Both the position numbers and the translations under genes were made by a program. From JBCFBK01 sp038562555 (GTDB lineage: Bacteria > Bacteroidota > Bacteroidia > Bacteroidales > Prolixibacteraceae), in contig JBCFBK010000010.1 of NCBI GenBank assembly GCA_038562555.1, positions 51,234 through 115,233 of the forward strand: 64,000 bases of DNA. Reading direction: 5' to 3'. The notes below the pieces were generated by a model. The model made no database searches and had not been told where the DNA came from. It saw only the letters and a list, made by a program, of their open reading frames with translations. Position 1 is the first letter of the stretch. The number at the start of each line of letters is the position of its first letter. Shown piece after piece: positions 10,201-18,400 of the stretch.

Positions 10201-11991
10201 GGCAGTCCGGCCGATTATACCCGGTATCAGTATCACCCGGAACACGGTTTTATGACGGCGATGCCTCACCTGGAAGAACTCACCTGGAATTTTAAGGAAG
10301 AACTGGTAAAAGCCGTGCGGCAAAAAGTAAATCCCGGCAACGGAACCGCCGAAACCACCTGGTTTCAATACGACGGACAGGGACAACGGGTCAGAAAAAT
10401 CACCGAAAGCAGTGCAGCGGCCGGCACAGTGCCTGCGATAAAGGAAGAGCGGATCTATCTGGACGGGTATGAGCGCTATAAAAAACACAGTGGTACCAAC
10501 GCCGGCTTTGAGCGTATTACGCTGAGCCTGACGGATGAAGGCCATCGCTTTGTGATGATTGAAACCCGCAACGACACCGACGATGGGACCGAAAAACAAC
10601 TGGTGCGGTACCAATTGGGCAACCACCTGGCTTCGGCCGCCCTGGAACTGGATGATCAGGCGCAGGTCATCAGTTATGAAGAATATCATCCCTTTGGCAC
10701 GACCGCTTACCAGGCCCGAAATGCAACGATCAAATCGGCTGCTAAGCGTTATCGTTATACCGGAATGGAGCGCGATGACGAAACCGGACTGGAATACCAC
10801 AGCGCCAGGTATTACCTGCCCTGGCTTGGACGGTGGCTAAGCTGCGACCCGATCGGGATCGGAGATGGCGTGAATGTGTATGCCTATTGCAAAAACAATC
10901 CGGTTTCGTTTAGCGATGCTACCGGACTGTCGGCAGGAGACGAAGAAAAACCGTCGCAGGTACTTGATCTGATGGAGATGTTCTCCGTACCCGATCATTC
11001 CGGGGGCAGTGAAACGGGTAACGGTCTGCTTGACGGACTGAGCAGCGCCATTTCTTCCATCGGAAATGCGATCGGAGACGCTATTGTTGCAGCGGCAAAC
11101 TGGATTGCCGATACGGCGGTGAAGTTCTGGAACTGGGTCAAAGATGCAGCCGTTGCAGCATGGAACTGGATCAAACAGGCAGCTTCTGATGCCTGGGAAT
11201 GGATAAAAGGTGCTGCAGCCACCGCCTGGGATTGGACAAAAAATGCCGTAAGTGCGGCCTGGAACTGGACAAAAGAGGCCGTGAGCGCGGCCTGGGAATG
11301 GACAAAAAATGCAGCGGCCAGCGCCTGGGAGTGGATCAAGCAGGCTGCGGCCGATACCTGGAACTGGTTTCTGGCGCCCATGATCAGAACGGCAACGAAT
11401 GCATTGGGCGGATTCGTTATCGGCTTCCTGAGCGGAGGCCTGACGGGAGGCGTTTTAGGAGGCCTGGCCGGAGCTTTCACCGGCATGATCCATGGTTTTA
11501 CCATGGCCGATGCCCATTCGTACGACTGGGGCAGCCTGTCCGCCTGGGCTGGTTTCCTGGCCGATAACACCTGGGGCCTGCCCAATTCGATGGTCGGGTC
11601 CTTGTTTGCCACGGCAAATATCATGGGCGGAAATCCCATCGACAAGACAAACAGCAGGAACTCCGGAGCATTGATGTTCGAAAATGAATGGTTTAGCGGT
11701 TATGCCACAACGCTTGGAAATGTCATTGTCGGAACAAAAGGTTTGGCACACGATGTACTGGAACATGAGCTGACCCATGTGCTTCAGGCGCGGATTTTCG
11801 GCCCCTTGTTCTATCCCTCTATGATCCTGCATTATGCCATTAATACGTTCCTCCCCTACTGGTGGTTTTACCACAATAAACGCTATCCCAACACGCCGAT
11901 CACCAATTTCGGAGAATATTTCTCCCGGGGGGTGTATCCGCATACCTGGGCTGAAGAATGGGGCTATGCTGTGGGAGGACATCCAAACTAA
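4279..11991 (+). CDS. Tc toxin TcB-TcC fusion (SpvB/TcdB/Rhs) with putative metallopeptidase C-terminal effector
   Basis: At 2570 aa this is a fused TcB-TcC cocoon protein. In order: an SpvB domain (about residues 30-330; NAINGTASFSVPLPFSPARG), FG-GAP/VCBS propeller repeats (about 470-700; DLDADGSR, DLNGDGRAE, DMSGDGLTD, DIDGSGTTD), TcdB middle domains (RFVTGYQYHHGYYD; AVFAVKKRESVSYSYER), many YD/Rhs repeats, and the Rhs core ending RYYLPWLGRWLSCDPIG...FSDATGL at 2217, the usual autocleavage site. The released tail (about 2218-2570) has eight or nine 11-residue W-x-W-x-K repeats (2273-2366), a Gly-rich hydrophobic stretch, and HELTH at 2496-2500, with a later AEEWG that could supply a third zinc ligand. 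TcB seals the TcA channel and the TcC tail is the translocated toxin. First gene of the cluster. Confidence 0.9.
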   Translation: MNKTNANLTSQYLNTEGEKTKSNPVETPSISLPKGGGAIKGIDEKFSVNAINGTASFSVPLPFSPARGVTPSLSLSYNSGSGNSIFGIGWSAGLSSIKRKTDDGLPQYQDETDSDTFLFSGAEDLVPEFKKQNDGTFERDGNGNYLIREEDSPDGDHIIRYYKPRIEGLFARIERWKNKSSGELKWRMITKENGTTLFGWSANSRIADPANEYRIFEWLPEFVFDYKGNCSLFIYKKEDDKGFDGSLLHNRNRLKNGQISYTNRYLSKICYGNQTPFKHLDDNRPEESDYLFSTVFDYGEYNPESPFDVISDWGFRADAFSDYKAGFEIRTTRLCKRVMLFHHFKGDGEYDGLVRSLNMTYLSGTESDFTFLQSITSFGYIKKPDGSYSKKNLPPMEFGYQSHDWNKEVRTISAEDLVHAPAGPEESAYQFTDLFNEGLSGILSEQAGGWFYKRNRGNGKFEQAKPVSTKPSFGGLGLVMHMADLDADGSRQFVSYNPAYPGYFEMNDENQWQNFRLFEALPNIDFADRNTRMLDLNGDGRAEVVVTGDQVISWYPSEGRKGLSQVRKAAKPSDEEEGAQVVFSDATQSIFLADMSGDGLTDIVRIRNNDVCYWPNLGFGKFGAKVTFDQAPAIDHPDAFNPSFIRLADIDGSGTTDLIYLGKNKFSCWKNLSGNRFSSSPFEIEPFPEINSGTKMTVTDLLGNGVACLVWSSPLAKDAHAPLRYIDLMNSKKPYLMNSWKNNLGKEVSLEYTPSTRFYLDDQLAGKPWATKLHFPVHCVSKTVTEDKISGYRFVTGYQYHHGYYDHAEKEFRGFGMVEQTDSETYEHWVKGNASNIVEEPLHQEPVVSKVWYHTGAFAGKDRILNRFKEDYWYKEMERQGFEAVHHETELPDALLVPAPGPEASLTDHLSAEEWQQALRACKGMGLRSETFAKDAGKHGNTEDARKRELTPYHAAAHNCIIELLQPKGHNRHAVFAVKKRESVSYSYERNTADPRIAHSLNIRIDEYGNVLESAAIVYPRKSADLSLPAETREEQNKLTIIYKQNSFTNDVISNESYQLRLPSEVKTWELKGVAKAGLYYIPSDFEDILSDARSDAVFFHEAEKPVNPGRAQRRLIEQVRTTYYRNDLTGALPLHRLASPALPLESYQLVYTPELISAIFGTKLSAAALTEGNYVHSEADNNWWTRSGTARYIEGTETASDAQNRFYTPVSYSDPAGAVTKVRWYGNYFLFVEETEDAMGNKSGMENFNFRTLSPQRIRDINGNFSETITDELGFIKAMAVMGKGAEADELTGLTEITAATEDAAVQNFFQSAASNELTAAGKDLLQRATVRFVYDLATDISNGKPAAVAAISREEHFRQNNDSPVQIAFEYSNGSGEVVMKKIQAEPGKAKQVVVHPDHTVTVIETDTSAVSPKQLRWIGNGRTVKNNKGNPVKQYEPYFSVNHQYEDFKELTEQGVTAVMYYDAPGRLVRTEMPEGTFSRVEFDSWKQTVYDVNDTTSEPECRWFTDRTNRLIDAELIAAGKDPVKEKQAADKAAKHANTPGVLHFDTMGRPVLTLEHNKNLITEADEFYHTRVKPDTAGNPRNITDARGNVIMQYKYDMLGSQVWQHTMDAGQRWQLMNTAGNPLRSWDERNHEFQYFYDLLQRPTHSKVLGGDGPAPLDHIFGKVIYGESALLADRSNETAIQTRNILGQVIQQYDTGGLIDLPDYDFEGNPLSCTRRLFRKYKEIPDWTDTALASGLEAESYTFKTEMDAMGRITRQEAPDGSIFTPAYNEAGLLDSETIVHPGSAAAVSYIRNIDYNERGQREKIVYGNHVTTRFHYDRETFRLIRLESKRQNNDPLQDLHYTFDAAGNITHLEDRNVPVVFFDNQKITGTSEYTYDALYRLVSASGRENTAALTFGNADNWNDAAFLHRLNPGDAMAIRNYRQHYAYDPVGNLTQMKHVAAGNNWTRNYDYESAGNRLKSIHIGDNGSPADYTRYQYHPEHGFMTAMPHLEELTWNFKEELVKAVRQKVNPGNGTAETTWFQYDGQGQRVRKITESSAAAGTVPAIKEERIYLDGYERYKKHSGTNAGFERITLSLTDEGHRFVMIETRNDTDDGTEKQLVRYQLGNHLASAALELDDQAQVISYEEYHPFGTTAYQARNATIKSAAKRYRYTGMERDDETGLEYHSARYYLPWLGRWLSCDPIGIGDGVNVYAYCKNNPVSFSDATGLSAGDEEKPSQVLDLMEMFSVPDHSGGSETGNGLLDGLSSAISSIGNAIGDAIVAAANWIADTAVKFWNWVKDAAVAAWNWIKQAASDAWEWIKGAAATAWDWTKNAVSAAWNWTKEAVSAAWEWTKNAAASAWEWIKQAAADTWNWFLAPMIRTATNALGGFVIGFLSGGLTGGVLGGLAGAFTGMIHGFTMADAHSYDWGSLSAWAGFLADNTWGLPNSMVGSLFATANIMGGNPIDKTNSRNSGALMFENEWFSGYATTLGNVIVGTKGLAHDVLEHELTHVLQARIFGPLFYPSMILHYAINTFLPYWWFYHNKRYPNTPITNFGEYFSRGVYPHTWAEEWGYAVGGHPN
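11095..11390 (+). repeat. 33-bp in-frame tandem repeat encoding 11-residue Trp-rich units
   Basis: TGG codons recur at 11128, 11161, 11194, 11227, 11260, 11293, 11326 and 11359, exactly 33 bp apart. Each unit reads W-(N/E/D)-W-(I/T/V)-K-x-A-(A/V)-x-x-A. The bases vary between copies while the residue pattern holds, so selection is on the protein. An 11-residue period suits an amphipathic 11/3 helix. Confidence 0.9.
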
Positions 11992-12075
11992 AAGGGAGAC
12001 CGGAAAAGGGAAACCGGAGACGGGAAGATGAGACACAAGTATCAAGGTGAAAGATGAAAGACACAAGAATAGGAA
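11992..12075 (+). repeat. Degenerate 7-bp tandem array, block 1 (purine-rich)
   Basis: Starting at the base after the TcB-TcC stop codon, twelve consecutive 7-bp units can be laid out with no phase slip: aagggag, accggaa, aagggaa, accggag, acgggaa, gatgaga, cacaagt, atcaagg, tgaaaga, tgaaaga, cacaaga, ataggaa. Units drift gradually but neighbours resemble each other. Confidence 0.75.
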
Positions 12076-12128
12076 AAAAGCTGTTAGCTTTTAGTTAGGA
12101 ATGAAGACCCAAATAACAGGAATACGAT

Positions 12129-12198
12129 GTTCCCGGTCTCCGGTCTCCGGTCTCCGGTCTTCTCTGCGCTCTATGCTCCATGCGCTATGCGCTATACA
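12129..12198 (+). repeat. Degenerate 7-bp tandem array, block 2 (pyrimidine-rich)
   Basis: Ten consecutive 7-bp units: gttcccg, three copies of gtctccg, gtcttct, ctgcgct, ctatgct, ccatgcg, ctatgcg, ctataca. The gtctccg units are reverse complements of the ggagacc-type units in block 1, so the two blocks can pair across a 53-nt loop. The array ends 32 nt before the next gene. Confidence 0.75.
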
Positions 12199-12230
12199 GT
12201 TTATCACTTAAACCCTAAATTTTAATTATT

Positions 12231-14192
12231 ATGCCAGGACCCGCATTACATCATCTTATCGCGAACAGAATGATCGCAGGTATTCGCCGGAACAGCGGAT
12301 TGGGAAGAAACATGTCTGCTGCAGACTACGCACAGTTGCAGTCGCTCCTCTCCGATCCCAAAAATCTCCCCTATCTCTTCTTTGGTTGCCAGGGCCCCGA
12401 TTTTTTATTCTTCAATACGAAGGATATGGATCCTACCCTGGGCAAATTTGTCGAGTTCTACATGGAAGTCACTGATTTTATCGAAAACTTCAAAAAAGAA
12501 CTGTTAAAGATCGTTCCCCAGCCTGTGCTGGATGCGCTTGAAGCATTTGAGGAAGCGGCGAATGAGGTGATCGAGGATTCGGCTTTGCTGAGCGAGCTGA
12601 AACAAACCTTCGAGGACATCAATAAGCTGCTGGAAGCCATGATCCCGCTGCTCACGGAAATGGTGAAAAAATTCATCTCCGAATTCAACCTGTTTGACCT
12701 GATCTCCCATCCGTACCGTGATGGCGCCAGTGATGGAAAATGGTGGTGGTTCGATGCCCTGCATTACCGGAAAACGGGTAAATACGCCCGGGCTTTGCTT
12801 GACAATGCCGACCTGAGCAAACCGGAGCATCTCTATGCCCTGGGCTATCTGACCCATGTGGCCGCCGATACGGTGGGACATCCCTACGTCAATATTATTT
12901 CGGGCGGCCCGTACCGGTCGCAGGCGCAAAGGCATAAGACCGGTGAAAATTACCAGGACGTGCTTAACTTCGGGAATCAGACCGGCCAGGACTTCAACCG
13001 CAGCAAACTCCATGCACTTTATAATTTTAATTTCGACGGCACGGTCAATGACGATGAACCGGATCCGTTTACCAACCTGCCTGATGAGCTGTCCAAACTG
13101 ATTGCCGACTCCATTGCAAAAGTTTACAGGGCCAATGAAGCAGCCGGTGAGAAGTACGGTCCTGAAATTACGGCAACCGATGTTAACAATGCTTACCGGA
13201 TTTATTACAAATGGTTCCGCAATTCGACCGACACCGGAACGCTCCCGCTGCCTGTCCCCTACTCCCTGACCGCCGAATTGCGGGAAGTGTGGGAGAAAAC
13301 GATGGATAATCTGGGTGATGCCGGCGACTTTCTGGAAGACGCGGTTGACGAAGCCGGCGACTGGGGCTTCCTGAGTATCTTTATTATCCTGGCAGCACTG
13401 ATCATCGCTGCCGTCATGGCTGCCGCCGCGCTGGCCGATGGCATTGCCGGAGCAATTACCACCCTGGGAACGGCAACGATACGCTATGCGGCCTGCTTAA
13501 TTTATGAGCAGGTATACAACGCCTTCCAGAATTTCAGACTGGGGACTGCCTTGAACGGCCTGGCCTTTCCCATGCAGGAACACCTCACTGAAGCCAGGTT
13601 GATCCAGTTTGCAAACCCTGCTATTCCGGATCCGACCGGGGCAAAAGCCAGCGACTTTACCGCTATGTTCCCCTTGTTTAAATTTATCACCGACTTTAGC
13701 TCAGACCCCTCTGCGGCCCTGTTCAACCAGGAACGACACCTGGTTTATCCGCCAACAGGGGGAGAGAAAAATCCGGTATTAGAGGCGCCTGCCGATTATT
13801 TCGACAAGTTCTCCACGCATTACGCATTTGGCAACATTCCAATCAATGACGAATTCATTGACGAACTCGCCGGCATGTCGGACGATCCGGATGCCCTGAA
13901 TAATGACAACGGCGATCAGCTCGCGGAAAGACTGACCAATCCCAAGAACAGGCTGGGCAACGCGATCAGGCTGACCGGGAATATCTACGATCGATGGAAA
14001 ACCGGAAAGCCCATACCCGACTTTAACCTGGATGGCGACCGGGGTTATGCCTACATGTGCTGGAGTCAGGTTAACAACACCACGCCTCCAACGGTCGAGG
14101 AATCCGATTCACCCAAAGAGCTGCGGGCAAAGGATGATCCCGCCCATCCAACCGATCAGGATGAGATCGTTCGTTTACGGTTTATTCAATAA
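12231..14192 (+). CDS. Zinc-dependent phospholipase C-like protein in the Tc toxin cluster
   Basis: The 653-aa product begins MPGPALHHLIANRM, followed by PYLFFGCQGPDFLFF, and later has GYLTHVAADTVGHPYVN. These match the zinc-dependent phospholipase C family (PF00882-type): an N-terminal His, a QGPD aspartate, and an H-x3-D-x3-H cluster as metal ligands. A strongly hydrophobic segment around residues 385-420 (LSIFIILAALIIAAVMAA) could insert in membrane. No N-terminal signal peptide is visible. It lies between the TcB-TcC and TcA genes on the same strand, so it could be a second effector of the complex or a release factor; that role is inference. The family also includes non-lipase members. 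Confidence 0.7.
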   Translation: MPGPALHHLIANRMIAGIRRNSGLGRNMSAADYAQLQSLLSDPKNLPYLFFGCQGPDFLFFNTKDMDPTLGKFVEFYMEVTDFIENFKKELLKIVPQPVLDALEAFEEAANEVIEDSALLSELKQTFEDINKLLEAMIPLLTEMVKKFISEFNLFDLISHPYRDGASDGKWWWFDALHYRKTGKYARALLDNADLSKPEHLYALGYLTHVAADTVGHPYVNIISGGPYRSQAQRHKTGENYQDVLNFGNQTGQDFNRSKLHALYNFNFDGTVNDDEPDPFTNLPDELSKLIADSIAKVYRANEAAGEKYGPEITATDVNNAYRIYYKWFRNSTDTGTLPLPVPYSLTAELREVWEKTMDNLGDAGDFLEDAVDEAGDWGFLSIFIILAALIIAAVMAAAALADGIAGAITTLGTATIRYAACLIYEQVYNAFQNFRLGTALNGLAFPMQEHLTEARLIQFANPAIPDPTGAKASDFTAMFPLFKFITDFSSDPSAALFNQERHLVYPPTGGEKNPVLEAPADYFDKFSTHYAFGNIPINDEFIDELAGMSDDPDALNNDNGDQLAERLTNPKNRLGNAIRLTGNIYDRWKTGKPIPDFNLDGDRGYAYMCWSQVNNTTPPTVEESDSPKELRAKDDPAHPTDQDEIVRLRFIQ

Positions 14193-14210
14193 TCACTAAA
14201 TTCTAAACTT

Positions 14211-15350
14211 ATGTCGTCAGAAGTTCTAAAAAAAGCAAATGAGTATATTGCTGAATTACAAGCAAAGACAAAAGCATATAAGCGCTTCAACAAAGAAAAA
14301 ATACAGCCTTACTTCAGAAAAAATGAACGTGACCGCAAGCCACCGGGCGAATTCGTCGACAGTTCATTCCTCTACATCCGGTCATACGACGGGGATACCG
14401 GTGTGAGGCCTATGTCTGTCACACCCTTTTGGCATTCGCCGGATATGAATGTGGCCCCGGTCACTGACCTGAGCGCCTACACCCAGTTACTCGACGGAGG
14501 CAAAACCTACCATTTCAGCTGTACCGTAAGAAACAGGGGCGATTTAATTGTTCCTTCGGCCAATGTTGAGTTTTTTCTTTGTGAACCTACTTTAGGCTTC
14601 GATACCCGCTTTGCAACAAAAATTGGCGTAACGGCAGGTTGGGTGAATCCTTACACCTCATCGAAGGTGGGTGTAAATTACACCATCCCGGCCCATTTCA
14701 GCGGGCATAAGTGCCTCTTTGCCCGGGTATTTTCCTTTTCCCCGCTGGATCTGCCCATTGACGATTTCCAGTTATCGCCGCCACTCGACAGGCACGTGGG
14801 GCAATTAAACCTGAATTTCGTTGCACAGGCGGGATCTTTCATGTTCAATCTGGTCCATCTTCCAAACGCAATGGACCGGATCGAACTCACGCCCATGACA
14901 CCCAACGAGATGTTTGCACTGCGCCATCCGTTCCTGGCCGACTTTAAACCTGTTGAAGTTGACGCAGCCCGGCTTTTAAAAAAAATCCAGGTTAATCTGC
15001 GAAAAAAAGAAGACTCCAAAACGCAGGTCAGGTTGCTTAAAAGAGGGTCAACGATCTTCCTGTACAGTCAGAATGAGCGGGGAATTTCATTTGAAGAGCA
15101 AAGACTCGTTTGGAATAACCTGATGAGGGCATTAAAAATGAAGAACAGTCCAACTGGTAATTCTGAAAAACTCAGGGAAATTTTCAAGGCGTACCGTGAA
15201 ATGAACAAACAGTCCGAACAAACCGGATTTGACTTACAGTTACCAAAACCGGGACTTGCGCGGGGCGAAGCAACTGCATTGAAAATTTCGGCTGCCAGCA
15301 GGGTAACCGGAGAGATAAAAGGTGGAATTACCCTGATCATCACCGGGTAA
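14211..15350 (+). CDS. Unknown protein of the Tc toxin cluster, CARDB-like beta-sandwich
   Basis: I do not recognise this 379-aa protein. It has no signal peptide or membrane segment. Residues about 75-185 (LDGGKTYHFSCTVRNRG ... VEFFLCEP ... HKCLFARVF) have the look of a CARDB/Ig-type beta-sandwich: alternating hydrophobic strands and an N-R-G turn after a C-T-V strand. The C-terminal third is charged and partly helical (EEQRLVWNNLMRALKMKN). It starts 18 nt after the phospholipase-like gene and is followed 82 nt later by the TcA gene, so it is most likely in the same transcript. It might be a structural accessory or an effector; nothing in the sequence decides this. Confidence 0.6.
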   Translation: MSSEVLKKANEYIAELQAKTKAYKRFNKEKIQPYFRKNERDRKPPGEFVDSSFLYIRSYDGDTGVRPMSVTPFWHSPDMNVAPVTDLSAYTQLLDGGKTYHFSCTVRNRGDLIVPSANVEFFLCEPTLGFDTRFATKIGVTAGWVNPYTSSKVGVNYTIPAHFSGHKCLFARVFSFSPLDLPIDDFQLSPPLDRHVGQLNLNFVAQAGSFMFNLVHLPNAMDRIELTPMTPNEMFALRHPFLADFKPVEVDAARLLKKIQVNLRKKEDSKTQVRLLKRGSTIFLYSQNERGISFEEQRLVWNNLMRALKMKNSPTGNSEKLREIFKAYREMNKQSEQTGFDLQLPKPGLARGEATALKISAASRVTGEIKGGITLIITG

Positions 15351-15360
15351 GGCCTTCAGG

Positions 15361-15400
15361 AATGGCAGTCAGTCCCATCCCGGAACTGCCTGCCATTCAA
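15361..15400 (+). other. Imperfect stem-loop in the spacer before the first TcA gene
   Basis: AATGGCAG (about 15362) and CTGCCATT (about 15391) can pair, with a nested GCAGT/ACTGC alternative. No T run follows, so it is more likely an RNA-stability or translation element than a terminator. Low support. Confidence 0.3.
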
Positions 15401-15432
15401 TACTTGTTCATCATCTAACTTAAATTACAAAT

Positions 15433-18400
15433 ATGGAAAAGGTCAGCTTTCCGATTCTTCCCAACCAGCGGGGGAACGAAGTCCTTAATCTGCAAAAGGC
15501 TTTACAATTTCTTTTGAAACATAAAATTTTAAAAGAATTCCATGCAGCTCATACCTCCGCCGGTAACGGCCTTGCCCGCCTGGAAGAAAAACTAACCGGC
15601 GAAATAGCCGAAAACAATTACGGCCCGGCAACCACTGAACTGGTTGGTATCTTCCAGATGCAGCAGGGACTCGGCCGGAACCGGAGAGGAACTGTTGACG
15701 AGAAAACAGCGCAGAAAATGAACGAACTCCTGAACAGCCTGGAAGAGGTCATTGCCGGCGCCGCCAACGACAAACTTTACAAGGTTTACGGAACTGTTCT
15801 CAACAGCAAGGGAGCTGCACTTTCCGGATATATCGCCGAAGCTTTTGTCATAACCCTTCAACGCGATATTTCCGTGGGCAGCGTCATGACCGACCTTCAG
15901 GGCGGTTATTCCATTAGTTTTAGAAATCCGCTCACCATCGCTCCCGACATTGAAGTAAGGGCTTATCAAAAAGGAGACGAGAGAAACGCGGCCAGGTCGG
16001 CCGTCAAATACAATGCCTCGCCGGTTGAAATGCTGGACGTCATTGTGAACGCGCAGAAAGAACGGATGACATCCGAATTCAACCGGATTTTAAATGACGT
16101 GGGGATCCACCTTGCCAATGTAAAACTCAGCGAACTGAAGGAAGACCAGGAAAACCGGAATATTACCTACCTGGCAAACAAAACGGGCTGGGACGGCCGT
16201 ATTACGGCTATGCTGGCCGGCGCACATAAGCTGGGTGAATCATTGAAAATAGACCCCTCACATATCTATGCTTTCCTGCGGGCCGGGGTTCCTGCCAGCG
16301 AAGATGCCATTAAAGCGCTGTCGCTGCAACAGGCAAAAGAAACCATTTCAAATGCCATCCAAAAAAATATTATTCCCGACGGCAGGAACACGGACGGAAC
16401 CATCAGGGTGCTGGAAAATCTTGCGGTTGGATACCTGTTAACCAATAAGCCCTCCTTTTCTGTTTCATCGATGGGTGAAATGCTCGATCTGCGGCTCAAT
16501 GCAGATCAGAAAATCATCTTTGCGCAGACGCAGAAAATGGTTGGCGACGACTCCGGAAAACTTTGGGCGATGCTGAAAGAAAGAGGTTTTTCGCCCGATA
16601 TGATTTCCAGCCTGCAGCTTGACGGAAAACTGGGATTTCTTACCGGACGGAATGCGCCGCTGGTAAAAAGGATATATGACAAGTTCAGTCTCAAAAATGA
16701 TGTCAGTCTGGCCGGAAGCGGCTTATATAAGCCATCGGTCTGGAAAGAAATTCTGGGTAACGATATACCCGAAGGACTGACCGCCGATGAATATGCCATT
16801 CATTTGGCCAGTCAGGTGAAACTGAGCTATCCTACGGCAGTTGCAGCGGAAATGGTCAGAAGCGGCGAAGTAAATATCGGAGCAAATGGCTCCACGCAGG
16901 AAATCGTCAATTTCTTTTATGCCAACGAAGCAAAGAAAAATATCGGCTTCCAGCCGGTAAAGACCTGGGAAGGTTTTGAACGGCTCAATAAAGAGGCACA
17001 ATCTTCGGCAAAAATGCTGGAACGGATCTATCAGCTGAGTCCGTCGGACGAATCCATGGTCGCCTTATCAAAAAGCGGATTAACTTCAGCTTATCAGATC
17101 GCCCGTTATACCAAGCAAGAATTCATCAGTAAAGCCGGGGAGGCATTTCCATCGGTTCAGGAAGCTGAAATGACTTACAATAAGGCCAGTGAGGTATACA
17201 GTGCCGCCTTGAATATTGCCACCACCTATTTAACCTCCCAATCGCTGCCCAACATCTATTCCATCACGGGGAAACAGGCAAAAGAACAAAACGAAATCGT
17301 TGCCAATCCCACCCTGGAGGAACTACTCGGTAATATGGACTACTGCAGTTGTGATCACTGTAAATCCGTTTTAAGCCCGGCTGCCTATATGGTCGAATTG
17401 CTCCAGTTTATCGACCTGGGCGATGTTCCGCATGACAAATCAAATCCGATCGATGTACTGAAAAGCCGGCGACCGGACATCGAAAACATACAACTCTCAT
17501 GTGAAAATACCAATATGGCCCTGCCCTATATCGATCTGGTCAACGAAATCCTGGAATACTACATCGTAAACGGGAACCTGACCGAACTGAACGGGAATGA
17601 CGTGCCGGAAGGAGCAAGCCAGGCCGAATTGCTGGCAGAACCTCAGTATGTGAACGAGGCAGCCTGTGAAGAACTGAAAAAGAAAGTATTTCCGTATAAC
17701 CTGCCTTTTCACCAGCCGCTTGAAACCTTGCGGTTCCTGTTCCGGATGTGGGATGTTACGCTTGAAAATATGCTTGCCGTTTTTTCCGCCCCTCTTGCGT
17801 CGCGCAAGGAAGCGCTTGGCTTCAATAACGACGAATATAAAACGCTGACCGATCTGGGGTTTAAAAAGCTCCCGGAATATTTTGGTGAGCCTGAAAACAA
17901 TACGATCGCCCAGCTCAATGCCGCGATTGCCAACGGGAAAGCGTTCTGCAGACGGACCGGCATTACGTATGAAGATCTCATAGCGCTCTTAAAGACCAAT
18001 TTTATAAATCCGGGGGTTAACCTCGTTCCGCTGTTCCAAAAGCTGGGAATAAGCCTGAGTGATTTGAATAAGTTCTATTCGGGAACCCATACGGATGCGC
18101 AGCTTGATGCCATGATCCCGGATGAAATTAATCCGGATGACTATAACGGTGATGTCAAACAATGGCTGCGCGATAACGAGCAACTGATTATGGGTATGAT
18201 CACCCTGACCGACATCGGGCCTGAAATCGTGGAATGCAACTTTGCTGAAGTTGAACTGCGGTTTGCGCTTCCTGACCAGGCCGGCAACATGCTGAGCCCG
18301 CTGGCCTACCACAAATTTCACCGGTTCCTGCGTTTGCGGCATAAAACCGGATGGAGTATCGACACCCTGGACAAGGTCATGAAGGTCCTCTTACCCGTTC

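Noticed and set aside
11455..12066. Long antisense frames inside the toxin genes (for example 11455-12066 and 8821-9642, minus strand)
   Set aside because: They shadow clearly coding sequence with strong codon bias and show no recognisable motifs.
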